From Actinoallomurus vinaceus (lineage in GTDB: Bacteria; Actinomycetota; Actinomycetes; Streptosporangiales; Streptosporangiaceae), in NCBI RefSeq assembly GCF_039542055.1, contig NZ_BAABHK010000001.1, positions 124,001 through 188,000 on the forward strand: a stretch of 64,000 bases of DNA. Direction: 5' to 3'. Made by a program: the position numbers and the translations under genes. Position 1 is the stretch's first letter; every line of letters begins with the position of its first letter. A model generated the notes under the pieces. The model worked only from the letters and a program-made list of their open reading frames with translations. It searched no databases and was not told where the DNA came from. Below, one piece after another: positions 51,240 through 63,467 of the stretch.

Positions 51240-51281
51240 TTGACGGCTAACATTGTTAGCCATAAGCTAACGGTGTTAGCT
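51240..51281. promoter_or_regulatory. Promoter with two perfect TetR-type operators
   Basis: TTGACG (51240-51245), a 17-bp spacer and TAAGCT (51263-51268) form the promoter. GGCTAAC-att-GTTAGCC (51245-51261) and AGCTAAC-ggt-GTTAGCT (51265-51281) are perfect 17-bp palindromes centred 20 bp apart, covering the promoter. Cooperative binding of two TetR dimers is likely. Confidence 0.85.
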
Positions 51282-51305
51282 CAGCTCGCGCCCCAGGAGG
51301 ATCTG

Positions 51306-51716
51306 ATGAATCGGCCCGTCGCGCCGGCGCCCACCCCACACCCCGTCCTCCGTACCGCCGCACGGATCGGGTGGCTCGCTCTCGCGCTCTTCTTCACGGC
51401 GTTCGCCGTGCTCGAAGTGGTCAACCACGGCGTTCTCGCGCTCGCCGCGGCCGTGCTGTTCGCGATCGCCCCCGACCTCACGATGCTCATCGGGGCGTCC
51501 GAGGGCGGCCACGGCCGTCTCTCCCCGCGCGCCGTGCCGTACTACAACGCCGCGCACCGCTTCTGGGTGCCGTTCGCCCTGGTCGTCGCCTACTCTTTCG
51601 GGCCGGTGAACTGGCCCCCGCTCTTCGCCGCCGGTCTCGGCTGGCTCGCCCACATCGCCTACGACCGCGCCTTCGGGTACGGGCTGCGGGACCGGGACGG
51701 ACGCCGGCGTGGCTGA
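51306..51716 (+). CDS. DUF4260 family small membrane protein
   Basis: A 136-aa protein with about four hydrophobic segments (RIGWLALALFFTAFAVLEVV, LALAAAVLFAIAPDLTML, WVPFALVVAYSF, LFAAGLGWLAHIAYDRAFG) and a conserved DRAFGYGLRDRDG end typical of DUF4260. The function is unknown. ATG 51306 has AGGAGG six nt upstream. It is co-transcribed with the overlapping tetR gene under the twin-operator promoter. Confidence 0.85.
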   Translation: MNRPVAPAPTPHPVLRTAARIGWLALALFFTAFAVLEVVNHGVLALAAAVLFAIAPDLTMLIGASEGGHGRLSPRAVPYYNAAHRFWVPFALVVAYSFGPVNWPPLFAAGLGWLAHIAYDRAFGYGLRDRDGRRRG

Positions 51717-52236
51717 CCGCCTCTCGCCGCGGGCCCGGCAGATCGTCGCCGCGGCCCGCGAGCTGCTGGAGAAGGACGGCGCCGACGCGCTCACCATGCG
51801 TCGCCTCGCCGACCGGCTCGGCATCCGCGCGCCGTCCCTGTACAAGCACTTCCCGGACAAGGCCGCGGTGGAGGTCGAGCTCATCGCGGAGGGCATGGAG
51901 GAGCTGGCCCGCGCCCTGGAAGCGGCCGAGGCCGCCGGCCCGGACGACGTCATGGCCGGGCTCGGCGCCGCCTACCGCGCCTACGCGCTCGCCCACCCCC
52001 ACCTGTACCGGTTGACGACCTCCGGTCCCCTCCCTCGTGACCTGCTACCGCCCGGCCTCGAGGACCGTACGGCGATGCCCCTGGTGCGGGCGGTCGGCGA
52101 CGCGGACCGCGCCCGGGCCGTGTGGGCGTTCGCCCACGGGATGGTCGTCCTCGAACTCGACGGCCGGTTCCCGCCCGGCGCGGACCTGGACCCGGCCTGG
52201 CGCGCAGGACTCACGTCGCTCACCTGGCCCGCCTGA
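51709..52236 (+). CDS. TetR-family regulator (WHG-type C-terminal domain)
   Basis: A 175-aa repressor. The helix-turn-helix is QIVAAARELLEKDGADALTM, RRLADRLGIRAPSLYKHFPD and the ligand domain contains AHPHLYRLTTSGPLPRDLLP and AVWAFAHGMVVLELDGRFPP. The GTG start at 51709 overlaps the DUF4260 stop by 8 bp. It is the natural binder of the two 17-bp operators upstream of the operon. Confidence 0.9.
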   Translation: MADRLSPRARQIVAAARELLEKDGADALTMRRLADRLGIRAPSLYKHFPDKAAVEVELIAEGMEELARALEAAEAAGPDDVMAGLGAAYRAYALAHPHLYRLTTSGPLPRDLLPPGLEDRTAMPLVRAVGDADRARAVWAFAHGMVVLELDGRFPPGADLDPAWRAGLTSLTWPA

Positions 52237-52269
52237 CAGAAGGCGAAGGGCCGGCGGCCGGAGGCCAGT

Positions 52270-52359
52270 CGGTCGCGCGGCCCGCGCATAGCGGCCAGGG
52301 GCGATGCCGAACCAGCGGGTCAGGTGACTTTGGTCGGCGAAGCCGGTCTGCGCCGCGAC
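52270..52359 (-). pseudogene. Relic of an AraC-family regulator (C-terminal helix-turn-helix)
   Basis: Between tetR and gap, the minus strand encodes VAAQTGFADQSHLTRWFGIA followed by PGRYARAAR. This is the second helix-turn-helix of an AraC-family protein without its start or the rest of the gene. No ribosome-binding site precedes it. It appears to be the remains of a gene deleted at this junction. Confidence 0.65.
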
Positions 52360-52377
52360 AGGGCCGCGTCGACGCGG

Positions 52378-53376
52378 TCAGCCGCGCGCCAGCAGTTCGA
52401 GCGTGTCGACGACGCGGTTCGCGAAGCCCCACTCGTTGTCGTACCAGGCCACCACCTTGACGTGCTTGCCGTCGACGCGGGTGAGGGCGGCGTCGAAGAT
52501 CGAGGACGCCGGCTGACCGGCGATGTCGCTGGAGACCAGCGGCTCGTCGGCGTACTCGAGGATGCCCTTGAGCCCGCCGTCGGCCGCGGCGCGGTAGGCC
52601 GCGAGCACCTCGTCGCGGGTGACCTCGCGTGAGACCGTGGTGTTCAGCTCCACGATCGAACCGACCGGGACCGGCACACGGATCGAGTCGCCCGACAGCT
52701 TGCCGTCGAGGTTCGGCAGCACCCGGCCGATGGCCTTGGCGGCGCCGGTGGTGGTGGGCGCGATGTTCACGCCGGCGGCGCGGGCGCGACGCAGGTCACG
52801 GTGGGGGCCGTCCTGCAGGTTCTGCTCCTGGGTGTAGGCGTGCACCGTGGTCATGAAGCCGTGCTCGATGCCGGCCAGGTCGTCCAGCACGGATGCCAGC
52901 GGAGCCAGCGCGTTGGTGGTGCACGAGGCGTTCGAGATGATCACGTGCTCACCGGGGGCATAGGCATCGGTGTTCACGCCGTACGCGAGCGTGACGTCGG
53001 CGCCGTCGGAGGGAGCGCTCACCAGGACCCGCTTGGCGCCGGCGTGAATGTGCGCGCGGGCGGCCTCCGCCGCGGTGAAGCGGCCGGTGGACTCGAGCAC
53101 GATGTCGACGCCGAGCTCGGCCCACGGCAGGTTGCCGGGCTCGCGTTCGGCAAACACCTTGATGCGGCGGCCGTCGACCACGAGCTCGGTCCCGCCGACC
53201 TCGACGGGGCGGCCGAGGCGGCCGAGCGTGCTGTCGTACTTCAGCAGGTGCGCGAGGGTCTCGGGGGCGGTGAGGTCGTTGACGGCGACCACTTCCAGGT
53301 CGCTGTCGCGCTCCAGCAGGGCGCGGAGGGTGTTGCGTCCGATTCGGCCGAACCCGTTGACGGCGATGCGAGTCAT
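52378..53376 (-). CDS. gap: Glyceraldehyde-3-phosphate dehydrogenase (type I)
   Basis: A 332-aa GAPDH. The N-terminus is TRIAVNGFGRIGRNTLRALL, Asp in VVAVNDLTAP favours NAD, the catalytic Cys152 is in ISNASCTTNALAPL and the active-site His is in MTTVHAYTQEQ. The C-terminus is WYDNEWGFANRVVDTLELLA. ATG 53376 has AAAGGAG upstream. Its neighbour is a GlxA-type regulator and two copies of a 16-17-bp motif lie just upstream, so this is likely a regulated, accessory GAPDH rather than the housekeeping one (the usual pgk and tpi neighbours are absent). Confidence 0.95.
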   Translation of the reverse strand: MTRIAVNGFGRIGRNTLRALLERDSDLEVVAVNDLTAPETLAHLLKYDSTLGRLGRPVEVGGTELVVDGRRIKVFAEREPGNLPWAELGVDIVLESTGRFTAAEAARAHIHAGAKRVLVSAPSDGADVTLAYGVNTDAYAPGEHVIISNASCTTNALAPLASVLDDLAGIEHGFMTTVHAYTQEQNLQDGPHRDLRRARAAGVNIAPTTTGAAKAIGRVLPNLDGKLSGDSIRVPVPVGSIVELNTTVSREVTRDEVLAAYRAAADGGLKGILEYADEPLVSSDIAGQPASSIFDAALTRVDGKHVKVVAWYDNEWGFANRVVDTLELLARG

Positions 53377-53449
53377 GAAGGCTCCTTTCGTCCCGTCCCC
53401 ATGGTCGGCACCCGGATGCCAGGCCGACAGTGGCCTGAAAGACAGTGTG

Positions 53450-53466
53450 CGCAAGGATCCCGCCAC
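53450..53466. promoter_or_regulatory. GlxA/AraC-type site, copy 1 (upstream of gap)
   Basis: CGCAAGGATCCCGCCAC. The same motif, in the same orientation, recurs at 53483-53498 (33 bp away, about three helical turns) and upstream of glxA at 54587-54603. It is a candidate binding site for the regulator encoded at 53572-54519. Confidence 0.7.
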
Positions 53467-53482
53467 GACTTTCGCCACGGAT

Positions 53483-53498
53483 CGCAAGGATCTCGCCA
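53483..53498. promoter_or_regulatory. GlxA/AraC-type site, copy 2 (upstream of gap)
   Basis: CGCAAGGATCTCGCCA, one substitution from copy 1 over 16 bp and in phase with it. Confidence 0.7.
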
Positions 53499-53571
53499 GC
53501 TCCTACCGGATCAGCGCAGCCTTACGCCGTACCGGCGGCCCGACCTGGGTGAACGCACGGACCTCCGGGGC

Positions 53572-54519
53572 TCAGGCCGAAAAGGTGTGACGGTACTCCG
53601 TCGGGGAGGTGCCGAGGATGCGCTGGAAATGCAGCCGCAGGTTCGCGCCGGTGCCGAGCCCGACTCGGTCGGCGACCTCCTCAACGCCCAGGTCGGTGCG
53701 TTCGAGCAGTTCGCGCGCCAGGTCCACCCGGGCGCGGAGCACCCACTGCATCGGCGTGTAGCCGGTGTCCTCCACGAATCGCCGCGAGAACGTGCGCGCC
53801 GACACCCGGGCGTTGCGGGCGAGCGCCTCGAGGGTCAACGGTTCGGAGAGATGCGCCAGGGCCCACTCACGCGTGCTCGCGAACAGGTCGCCGAGCGGCT
53901 CGGGCACACTCCGCGGAACGTACTGCGCCTGCCCCCCGCTGCGGTACGGCGCCGCCACCAGCCGTCTCGCCACGTGGTTGGAGAGCCCGACGCCGTGGTC
54001 GCGCCGGACCAGGTGCAGGCACAGGTCGATGCCGGACGCCGCGCCCGCCGACGTGAGGACGTCGCCCTCGTCCACGAACAGCACGTTCTCGTCCACTCGC
54101 ACGAGCGGATGCCTCTCGGTGAGGGCCTTGGTGTAGTGCCAGTGGGTCGTCGCCCGCTTCCCGTTGAGCAGGCCCGTCGCCGCCAGCGCGAACGCCCCGG
54201 TCGAGATGGCCGCGAGCCGGGTCCCACGCTCGTGGGCGGCCAGCAGCGCGCCGACGACCGCCGCCGGTGGTTCCGTGGTCGCCGGCTCCCGATAGCCGGG
54301 GATGAAGATGGTGTCGGCGTGCTCCAAGGCATCGAGGCCCTCGGCCACGTGATACGAGAGACCGTCGCCGCCGGTCACCAGGCCGGGTGCGGCGCCGCAC
54401 ACCCTCACCTCATAGGGCATGTTCGGCCGGTGGGAGAACACCTGCGCCGGGATCCCGACGTCGAGCGGCTTCGCACCTTCGAGCACGAGCACGGAGACGT
54501 GGTGGTTCTTCCGGCTCAT
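53572..54519 (-). CDS. GlxA-family regulator: DJ-1/PfpI domain plus AraC helix-turn-helix
   Basis: A 315-aa transcription factor. The N-terminal PfpI-like domain (HVSVLVLEGAKPLDVGIPAQ, TIFIPGYREPATT, ERGTRLAAISTGAFALAATG) lacks the catalytic Cys: the nucleophile position reads ISTGAFA. The C-terminal AraC domain is LTLEALARNARVSARTFSRR and DTGYTPMQWVLRARVDLARE. ATG 54519 has GAAGGAGG upstream. It probably binds the motif present upstream of itself and of gap, coupling carbohydrate flux to an unknown signal. Confidence 0.9.
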   Translation of the reverse strand: MSRKNHHVSVLVLEGAKPLDVGIPAQVFSHRPNMPYEVRVCGAAPGLVTGGDGLSYHVAEGLDALEHADTIFIPGYREPATTEPPAAVVGALLAAHERGTRLAAISTGAFALAATGLLNGKRATTHWHYTKALTERHPLVRVDENVLFVDEGDVLTSAGAASGIDLCLHLVRRDHGVGLSNHVARRLVAAPYRSGGQAQYVPRSVPEPLGDLFASTREWALAHLSEPLTLEALARNARVSARTFSRRFVEDTGYTPMQWVLRARVDLARELLERTDLGVEEVADRVGLGTGANLRLHFQRILGTSPTEYRHTFSA

Positions 54520-54586
54520 CGCGCCTCCTTCGACCGCCCGCGATCGAGCGGGCGTCCGCTCGCGCCGTGGCGTGGATGACAGCTAT

Positions 54587-54603
54587 CGCAAGCATCCTGC
54601 CAC
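54587..54603. promoter_or_regulatory. GlxA/AraC-type site, copy 3 (upstream of glxA)
   Basis: CGCAAGCATCCTGCCAC, two substitutions from copy 1. It lies 68 bp before the glxA start codon, suggesting autoregulation. The other two copies lie upstream of gap. Confidence 0.65.
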
Positions 54604-54617
54604 GCGCGCGGGGAGGT

Positions 54618-55262
54618 CTAGCTCCCTAGGTGGCGGGCTGCGACGCGCTGTTTGAGGAGGCCGACCAGCATGTGGTTGACCGAGAGCATGAGGTCCTCGA
54701 AGTGGAAGTTGTTGTCGTTCTTGCCGACCTGGCCGGGGAACCTCGAGGTGCCGGGGACCACCAGGCACACCTCCGCCAGTTCCCTGCATCTGCCGCCGTC
54801 CCCCTTGGTCATGGCGAACGTCCTCGCGCCCGCGTCGACGGCGACCTGCAGCGCCTTCGTCACGTTCACCGAGTTGCCGCTCCCGGAGTAGGCCATGACC
54901 AGGTCCTTGCCGGTGACGAAGGGTGCGAGGGCCGCCGCGAACATGTCCTCGACGCCGATGTCGTTGACGAGCCCGGTCAGCTCGGCGGCCGACGAGCACA
55001 GGTTGACGAACGACAGCCGCTGGACGTCCGCCGGGAGGGGCCGTGTCTTGTCCTCCGTCACGAACGGATGGTGCTTGAAATCGCAGTAGGCGTGGTCGAG
55101 GGTGCCGGCGTTCCCGCCGTTGGCCATGGCGTAGACGGTGCCGCCCTCGTCGTACGTCTCGAACAGCATCGCGGCGGCGCGTTCGATGACGTCGACGGGC
55201 AGCAGCTCCAGGATGCGGCGCTTCTCGGCGAGGTAGAGCTCGATGGTCTCGGCGAGGTTCAT
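54618..55262 (-). CDS. SIS-domain phosphosugar isomerase (GmhA-like)
   Basis: A 214-aa SIS-fold enzyme resembling sedoheptulose-7-phosphate isomerase. The sugar-phosphate motifs are YAMANGGNAGTLDHAYCDFK and MAYSGSGNSVNVTKALQVA, with TKGDGGRCRELAEVCLVVPG before the C-terminal helices. It probably interconverts keto- and aldo-heptose or hexose phosphates. It is the last gene of the seven-gene overlapping operon, with ATGA overlap to the bicupin gene (55259-55262). With the transketolase pair it points to heptose-phosphate chemistry in the cluster. Confidence 0.85.
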   Translation of the reverse strand: MNLAETIELYLAEKRRILELLPVDVIERAAAMLFETYDEGGTVYAMANGGNAGTLDHAYCDFKHHPFVTEDKTRPLPADVQRLSFVNLCSSAAELTGLVNDIGVEDMFAAALAPFVTGKDLVMAYSGSGNSVNVTKALQVAVDAGARTFAMTKGDGGRCRELAEVCLVVPGTSRFPGQVGKNDNNFHFEDLMLSVNHMLVGLLKQRVAARHLGS

Positions 55263-56044
55263 GACCGGCCGCCCGCGTGCTCGGAGTCGATGCGGCCGTG
55301 CCCGCGTCCGGCGTCGTCCTGCCAGCGGATGACGTCGTCGAGTTCGGGGGTGGAGACCTCGATGGACGTGTAGTCCGTTCGCGCGATCACCCGGTGCAGC
55401 TCTCCCGGCGGGTTGGTCCAGCCGGTACGAGGACGGTGGACGGTGGTGGTCAGTCTCTCCAGGTCGATCACTGCGCTCAGGTCGTCGGGCGCGGTGGCTC
55501 CGGTCAGCACCGTGGCCTCTCCCTCGATGACGTAGTTGGTCTCCAGCTTCTGCCGATGGGACTGCAGGGACGATTGGTGGCCCTCGGTCATCCGGATGCG
55601 TTTCAGCGCGTACGGGACGCCGGGGAGGTTGTGGGTGTACCAGACCTCACCGCCCCAGGGCTTGTGCACCGTGTAGTCCGAGATGTCCGGACAGTGGCAG
55701 TCGGTCGCGCCCTCCGGCTCGGTCATCTCTCTGGTCTCGCCGAGGACGGAGCCGGCCTCGATGAGGACCGCCGGTTCGGCGCCGACATTCACGATCCGGT
55801 GGACGCAGCCCGGAAGGGCGTGCCAGCCGCCCAGGCGGCCGTACGTTCTGGTCTCTGTCGGGGTCTCCAGGCGCACCCGGCCGGCGATGACCACGAAGCT
55901 CCGGTGGTCACGCGGATGGGTCCTGTACGGGGTGGCGCGCCCGGCCTCCACGGTGTGCTCGGCGAACAGGTACGCCCCGTCGGCGGCCTGGTCGGCGAGC
56001 CGGCTGAGGTGCCCGTAATCGGTGTCGATCACGGTCGTCTGCAT
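55259..56044 (-). CDS. Two-domain cupin protein (mannose-6-phosphate-isomerase-like C-terminus)
   Basis: A 261-aa bicupin. The first cupin has HPRDHRSFVVIAGRVRLETP and HALPGCVHRIVNVG. The second starts HKPWGGEVWYTHNLPGVPYA, a pattern like type II phosphomannose isomerase domains, with SSLQSHRQKLETNYVIEGEA and WTNPPGELHRVIA. Both domains keep His/Glu metal ligands. It may isomerise or epimerise a sugar phosphate or be a dioxygenase. ATG 56044 has GGGAGCGG upstream; its first codons overlap the GT20 gene by 16 bp. Confidence 0.78.
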   Translation of the reverse strand: MQTTVIDTDYGHLSRLADQAADGAYLFAEHTVEAGRATPYRTHPRDHRSFVVIAGRVRLETPTETRTYGRLGGWHALPGCVHRIVNVGAEPAVLIEAGSVLGETREMTEPEGATDCHCPDISDYTVHKPWGGEVWYTHNLPGVPYALKRIRMTEGHQSSLQSHRQKLETNYVIEGEATVLTGATAPDDLSAVIDLERLTTTVHRPRTGWTNPPGELHRVIARTDYTSIEVSTPELDDVIRWQDDAGRGHGRIDSEHAGGRS

Positions 56045-57648
56045 GGTTCCGCTCCCATCATGCGGTCGAGCCAGTTGTTCACGTCCTGCTCGCGCAGCGA
56101 CCGTCGTGCCGCCGCCCGGCCTGCGGGGACCTCGCCGGAGGCCATCGCGTCGCGCATCGCCGAGGCGGTCGCCTCGACATCGAACGGGTGCACGGGCGTC
56201 ACGTGGTCGGCCAGCTGCTCGTAGGCGCCCGCGTTGACCGAGAGCAGCAGCCGGGCGCGCTCGCCGAGGAAGAGTGCCTCCTTGGCGACGAGGTTCATGC
56301 CGTCGAACGTCGGGTTCACCAACGTGACGTCGGCCCCCGACAGGGCGGCGACGACGCAGTTGCGGGTCGTGGCGAGGTCGGGATAGATCAGCGAGACGGC
56401 GGGCCGGCCGGGCGCGCCGAACCGCTCGTTCAGGTCGGCGACCATGCCTTCGCACTCCCGCTGGAGCGCCAGGGTTCGCTCGGTCGGGCGGCCCGGCGGG
56501 GTGGCCACCGCGCAGAACCACCACTCTCCGGCCAGCCCGGGTTCGCGCTCCAGCAGGCTCCGGTACGCGGCGAACCCGCGCGGCAGGTTCTTCCACAGGT
56601 CGATGCGGTCGGCACGGACGATCATCCGCCGCCCTTGGCCCTCGCGGTCCAGCCGGCCGCGCCACTCGGCGGTGGCCGGCTCGTCGCGCAGCCGCTCCAC
56701 CGCCGCGACGTCCAGCGGGAACGGGGCGACGGCGACCTGGGTCCGGTGCCCGTCGTACGTCACGCCGTCATCGTCGACGGTGCAGCCGGGCAGGTACCGG
56801 GCACAGCAGCCCAGGAACGCCAGCGCCCACCGGGTGCAGTGGAAGCCGACCACGTCGGCGCACAGCAGACTCGCGAGGATCCGGTCCCGGATGTACGCGG
56901 GGAGGACGCCGAAGTAGTCGGGCTCGCACCAGGGCAGCCCCTGGAAGAACGCGATCCGGCCGCGCCGCCCGTCACGCCGTCCGAGCATCTCCGGGACCAG
57001 GAACAGGTGGTGGTCGTTGACCAGCACGAACTCGTCCGGTGACCCCGTCATGAGCGCGGCCACCCTGTCGGCGTACGCGCGGTTGACCGCCTCGTAGCCG
57101 GACCACGCCTCCGCGAGCCGCCCGTCCGGCTGCCGTGAGGTGTCGAGCAGATAGTGGAACAGCCACAGCAGCAGGCGTACGCCGATGGTCTCGTAGTGCC
57201 GGTCGACCACGTCCCGTGGCAGGCGCAGCCGATGCAGCGTCACATCGCCGGGCAGCCGGGTCACCTCGACGGCGCCATTACCGGGCGGCCGGGTCGGCTC
57301 GGCGGAGCCGTCGCCGGGCGACCGGGTCAGCTCAACCGAGCCGTCGCAGGGAGGCGGGGTCGGCTCGGCGGAGCCGTTACCGGGCGGCCCGGTCAGCTCG
57401 ATGGCGGCGTCGCCGGGCGGCCGGGACTTCCTGAGGGAGCCGTTCCCGCGAGAAGGTTGGGAGGGGCCGTTGACGGGCATGGTGGACACCCAGTCGCCGC
57501 CGTGCTCGCCGAACAGGGTCGCGAGCAGCGGCACCAGGCCACCGGGCGACCGGGGCAGCAGGCCCGCGCCGTCCTGCCATCGCGGCGCGCTGTTGCTGCA
57601 GACGATCAGTCTTACCCTGGGTCGCGGTCCTCCGCTCGGAGGGCTCAT
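56029..57648 (-). CDS. GT20 family glycosyltransferase (trehalose-6-phosphate-synthase-like) with an 11-residue repeat insert
   Basis: A 539-aa glycosyltransferase of the OtsA/VldE class. Seen: RVRLIVCSNS and RSPGGLVPLL, DHHLFLVPEML (OtsA has DYH), ADRIDLWKNLPRGF with the donor-phosphate Arg/Lys, and PTFDGMNLVAKEAL with the conserved Glu. The acceptor segment reads FFQGLPWCEPD where OtsA has FFLHIPFPTPE, so a catalytic-site His is lost; acceptor use probably differs. Residues 76-141 are six tandem 11-residue units of RPPGDGSAEPT type, absent from the family. It has no phosphatase domain. ATGA overlap with the upstream transketolase gene. Confidence 0.82.
   Translation of the reverse strand: MSPPSGGPRPRVRLIVCSNSAPRWQDGAGLLPRSPGGLVPLLATLFGEHGGDWVSTMPVNGPSQPSRGNGSLRKSRPPGDAAIELTGPPGNGSAEPTPPPCDGSVELTRSPGDGSAEPTRPPGNGAVEVTRLPGDVTLHRLRLPRDVVDRHYETIGVRLLLWLFHYLLDTSRQPDGRLAEAWSGYEAVNRAYADRVAALMTGSPDEFVLVNDHHLFLVPEMLGRRDGRRGRIAFFQGLPWCEPDYFGVLPAYIRDRILASLLCADVVGFHCTRWALAFLGCCARYLPGCTVDDDGVTYDGHRTQVAVAPFPLDVAAVERLRDEPATAEWRGRLDREGQGRRMIVRADRIDLWKNLPRGFAAYRSLLEREPGLAGEWWFCAVATPPGRPTERTLALQRECEGMVADLNERFGAPGRPAVSLIYPDLATTRNCVVAALSGADVTLVNPTFDGMNLVAKEALFLGERARLLLSVNAGAYEQLADHVTPVHPFDVEATASAMRDAMASGEVPAGRAAARRSLREQDVNNWLDRMMGAEPCRRP
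57226..57423. repeat. 33-bp coding minisatellite in the GT20 gene
   Basis: Six in-frame 33-bp units encode RPPGDGSAEPT-like 11-mers at residues 76-141, placed just before the acceptor-binding segment. The repeats stay in frame, and no comparable insert is known to me in GT20 enzymes. Confidence 0.8.
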
Positions 57649-58562
57649 CGCGCGGTCTCCTGGAGGAGGGACGCGATCCCCGCGGCGTCCAGCCGGTATC
57701 GGCGGTAGAGGTCCTCCGGCGGTCCGGCCTGGCCGTAGTCGGGGACGGCGAGTACGTCATAGCGGGGCCGGTCGGGCAGGCTGAGCACGATGCGGCCAAG
57801 TTCGTCGGCGAGGCCGCCGACGACGTGGTGGTCCTCGACCACGACCGCCCGCCGGTGCGCGCCGACCAGACGCGCGACCGTCGCCCGGTCCACCGGCAGC
57901 GACGACACGTTGACCACCGTCGGCCGGACGCCGTCCGCGGCGAGCCGGTCGGCCGCCTCCACGGCGACCGGCACCGTACCGCCCATCGCGAAGACGACCA
58001 CGTCGGTGCCCTCACGCACCACGTGTGGGACCCCGAACCGGAACCGGTATCCGTCTCCGTGAACCTCCGGCTGCGGCTGACGGCACAGCCGCAGGTAGCC
58101 CGGGCCCCGGCCGGTGGCGAGGTGGGCCATCATCTGCCAGGTCTCGGTGCCGTCGGCCGGGTGGAACACCTGGACGTTCGGCAGCGTGCGCATCAGCGCC
58201 AGGTCCCGGAGCCCCATCTGGGTCGGCCCGTCCCGTCCGATCGCCAGTCCGGCGTGGGTGCCGACCAGGACCACGCCCGCGTCGTTGAGCCCCACCGTCT
58301 GGAAGATCTCCAGGAACTTGCCGGTCAGGAAGTGGCCGAAGCTCGCGACGAACGGCCGGAACCCCTCCTGCGCCAGCCCGGCGGCCAGCCCGATGGCATT
58401 GGCCTCCGCGATGCCGCACTCGAAGAACCGGTCCGGGAACTCCTCCTTGAAAGGCAGCGTCCGGGTCGCCTTGGCGAGGTCGCAGTTGACCACGACGACG
58501 TGGTCGTACTCCCGGGCGATCTCGACCAGCGCGGTGCCGAACCAGTCCCGCGTCGACGTCAT
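57645..58562 (-). CDS. Transketolase, C-terminal subunit
   Basis: A 305-aa protein corresponding to the pyrimidine-binding and C-terminal domains of a transketolase. The TPP pyrimidine part has CDLAKATRTLPFKEEFPDRF and ECGIAEANAIGLAAGLAQEG with the catalytic Glu, then THAGLAIGRDGPTQMGLRDL. The C-terminal domain has RAVVVEDHHVVGGLADEL. It needs the separate N-terminal subunit encoded just upstream; the two genes overlap by ATGA (58559-58562). Split transketolases are frequent in secondary-metabolite clusters, where they move two-carbon units. Confidence 0.9.
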   Translation of the reverse strand: MTSTRDWFGTALVEIAREYDHVVVVNCDLAKATRTLPFKEEFPDRFFECGIAEANAIGLAAGLAQEGFRPFVASFGHFLTGKFLEIFQTVGLNDAGVVLVGTHAGLAIGRDGPTQMGLRDLALMRTLPNVQVFHPADGTETWQMMAHLATGRGPGYLRLCRQPQPEVHGDGYRFRFGVPHVVREGTDVVVFAMGGTVPVAVEAADRLAADGVRPTVVNVSSLPVDRATVARLVGAHRRAVVVEDHHVVGGLADELGRIVLSLPDRPRYDVLAVPDYGQAGPPEDLYRRYRLDAAGIASLLQETAR

Positions 58563-59402
58563 TCGCCGGCCTCCAGGAGGGTCTCCAGGAAGTCGACCGC
58601 CGCCGCGTACTCCGCCGCCGACGGGAGGTCGCCGTGGCTGCCGTTCAGGAGGACGCGTCCGGGGCCGAGCCGCCCCTTGCGGGTGTGGGCGATGATCGCC
58701 GACGGCCCGTCGGGGGCGCGTCGCCGGAACGCGTCGCGCAGCGCGCCGTGGTCGTGGCCGTCCACCTCGTCGACCTGCCAGCCGAACGCGCGCAGCTTGT
58801 CGGGCAGCGGGCGCAGCGGCAGGATGTCGTCGACCGCGCCGTCGCTCTGGCTTCCGTTGTGGTCGATGATCGCCACCAGGCCGGGCACCTGGTGCGCCCC
58901 GGCGTACAGGAACGCCTCCCAGACCTGGCCCTCCTGGCACTCGCCGTCGCCCAGCAGGCAGTACACGGTGGCGTCCCGGCCGTGGAGCCGCTTGCCGAGG
59001 GCGCGGCCGACGGCCACCGACAGACCCTGGCCGAGCGCCCCGGTGCTGACGTCCACCAGGTCGAGCCGGGTACGGTCCGGATGACCCTGCAACCGGCTGT
59101 CCAGGGCGCGCAGTGTGCCGACGTCCTCGGCGGGCAGGTCGCCGTCGACGATCAGGGCGGCGTACCAGGCCGGGGCCGCGTGCCCCTTGGACAGGACGAA
59201 GACGTCGCCGGCGGACGGGTCCGGCGTCCACTCCATCTGGTCGAACTTGAGCACGCTGATGATGTCCACGCACGACAGGGACGAGCCGGCGTGCCCGGAT
59301 CCGGCCCGGTGGATCATCTCCAGCAGGACGAGCCGGCACCGGGTCGCGAGGCGGGCGATGCGGGCGGCGTCGGCGCGTTCGGCCGGGCCGGCGACCACTC
59401 CC

Positions 59403-59413
<11 letters not shown>
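58559..59413 (-). CDS. Transketolase, N-terminal (TPP-binding) subunit
   Basis: A 284-aa protein matching the first domain of transketolase. The substrate part has HRAGSGHAGSSLSCVDIISV and LSKGHAAPAWYAAL, and the TPP-Mg motif is LLGDGECQEGQVWEAFLYAG ending VAIIDHN. The ATG at 59413 lies inside the last codons of the PKS gene (11-bp overlap). With the C-terminal subunit it should form an alpha2beta2 enzyme able to make sedoheptulose 7-phosphate or another extended ketose phosphate. Confidence 0.9.

Positions 59414-63466
<4,053 letters not shown>

Positions 63467-63467
<1 letters not shown>

Noticed and set aside
52378..53376. Housekeeping glycolytic gap gene
   Set aside because: The usual pgk/tpi neighbours are absent and a regulator with matching sites adjoins it, so it is more likely an accessory copy.
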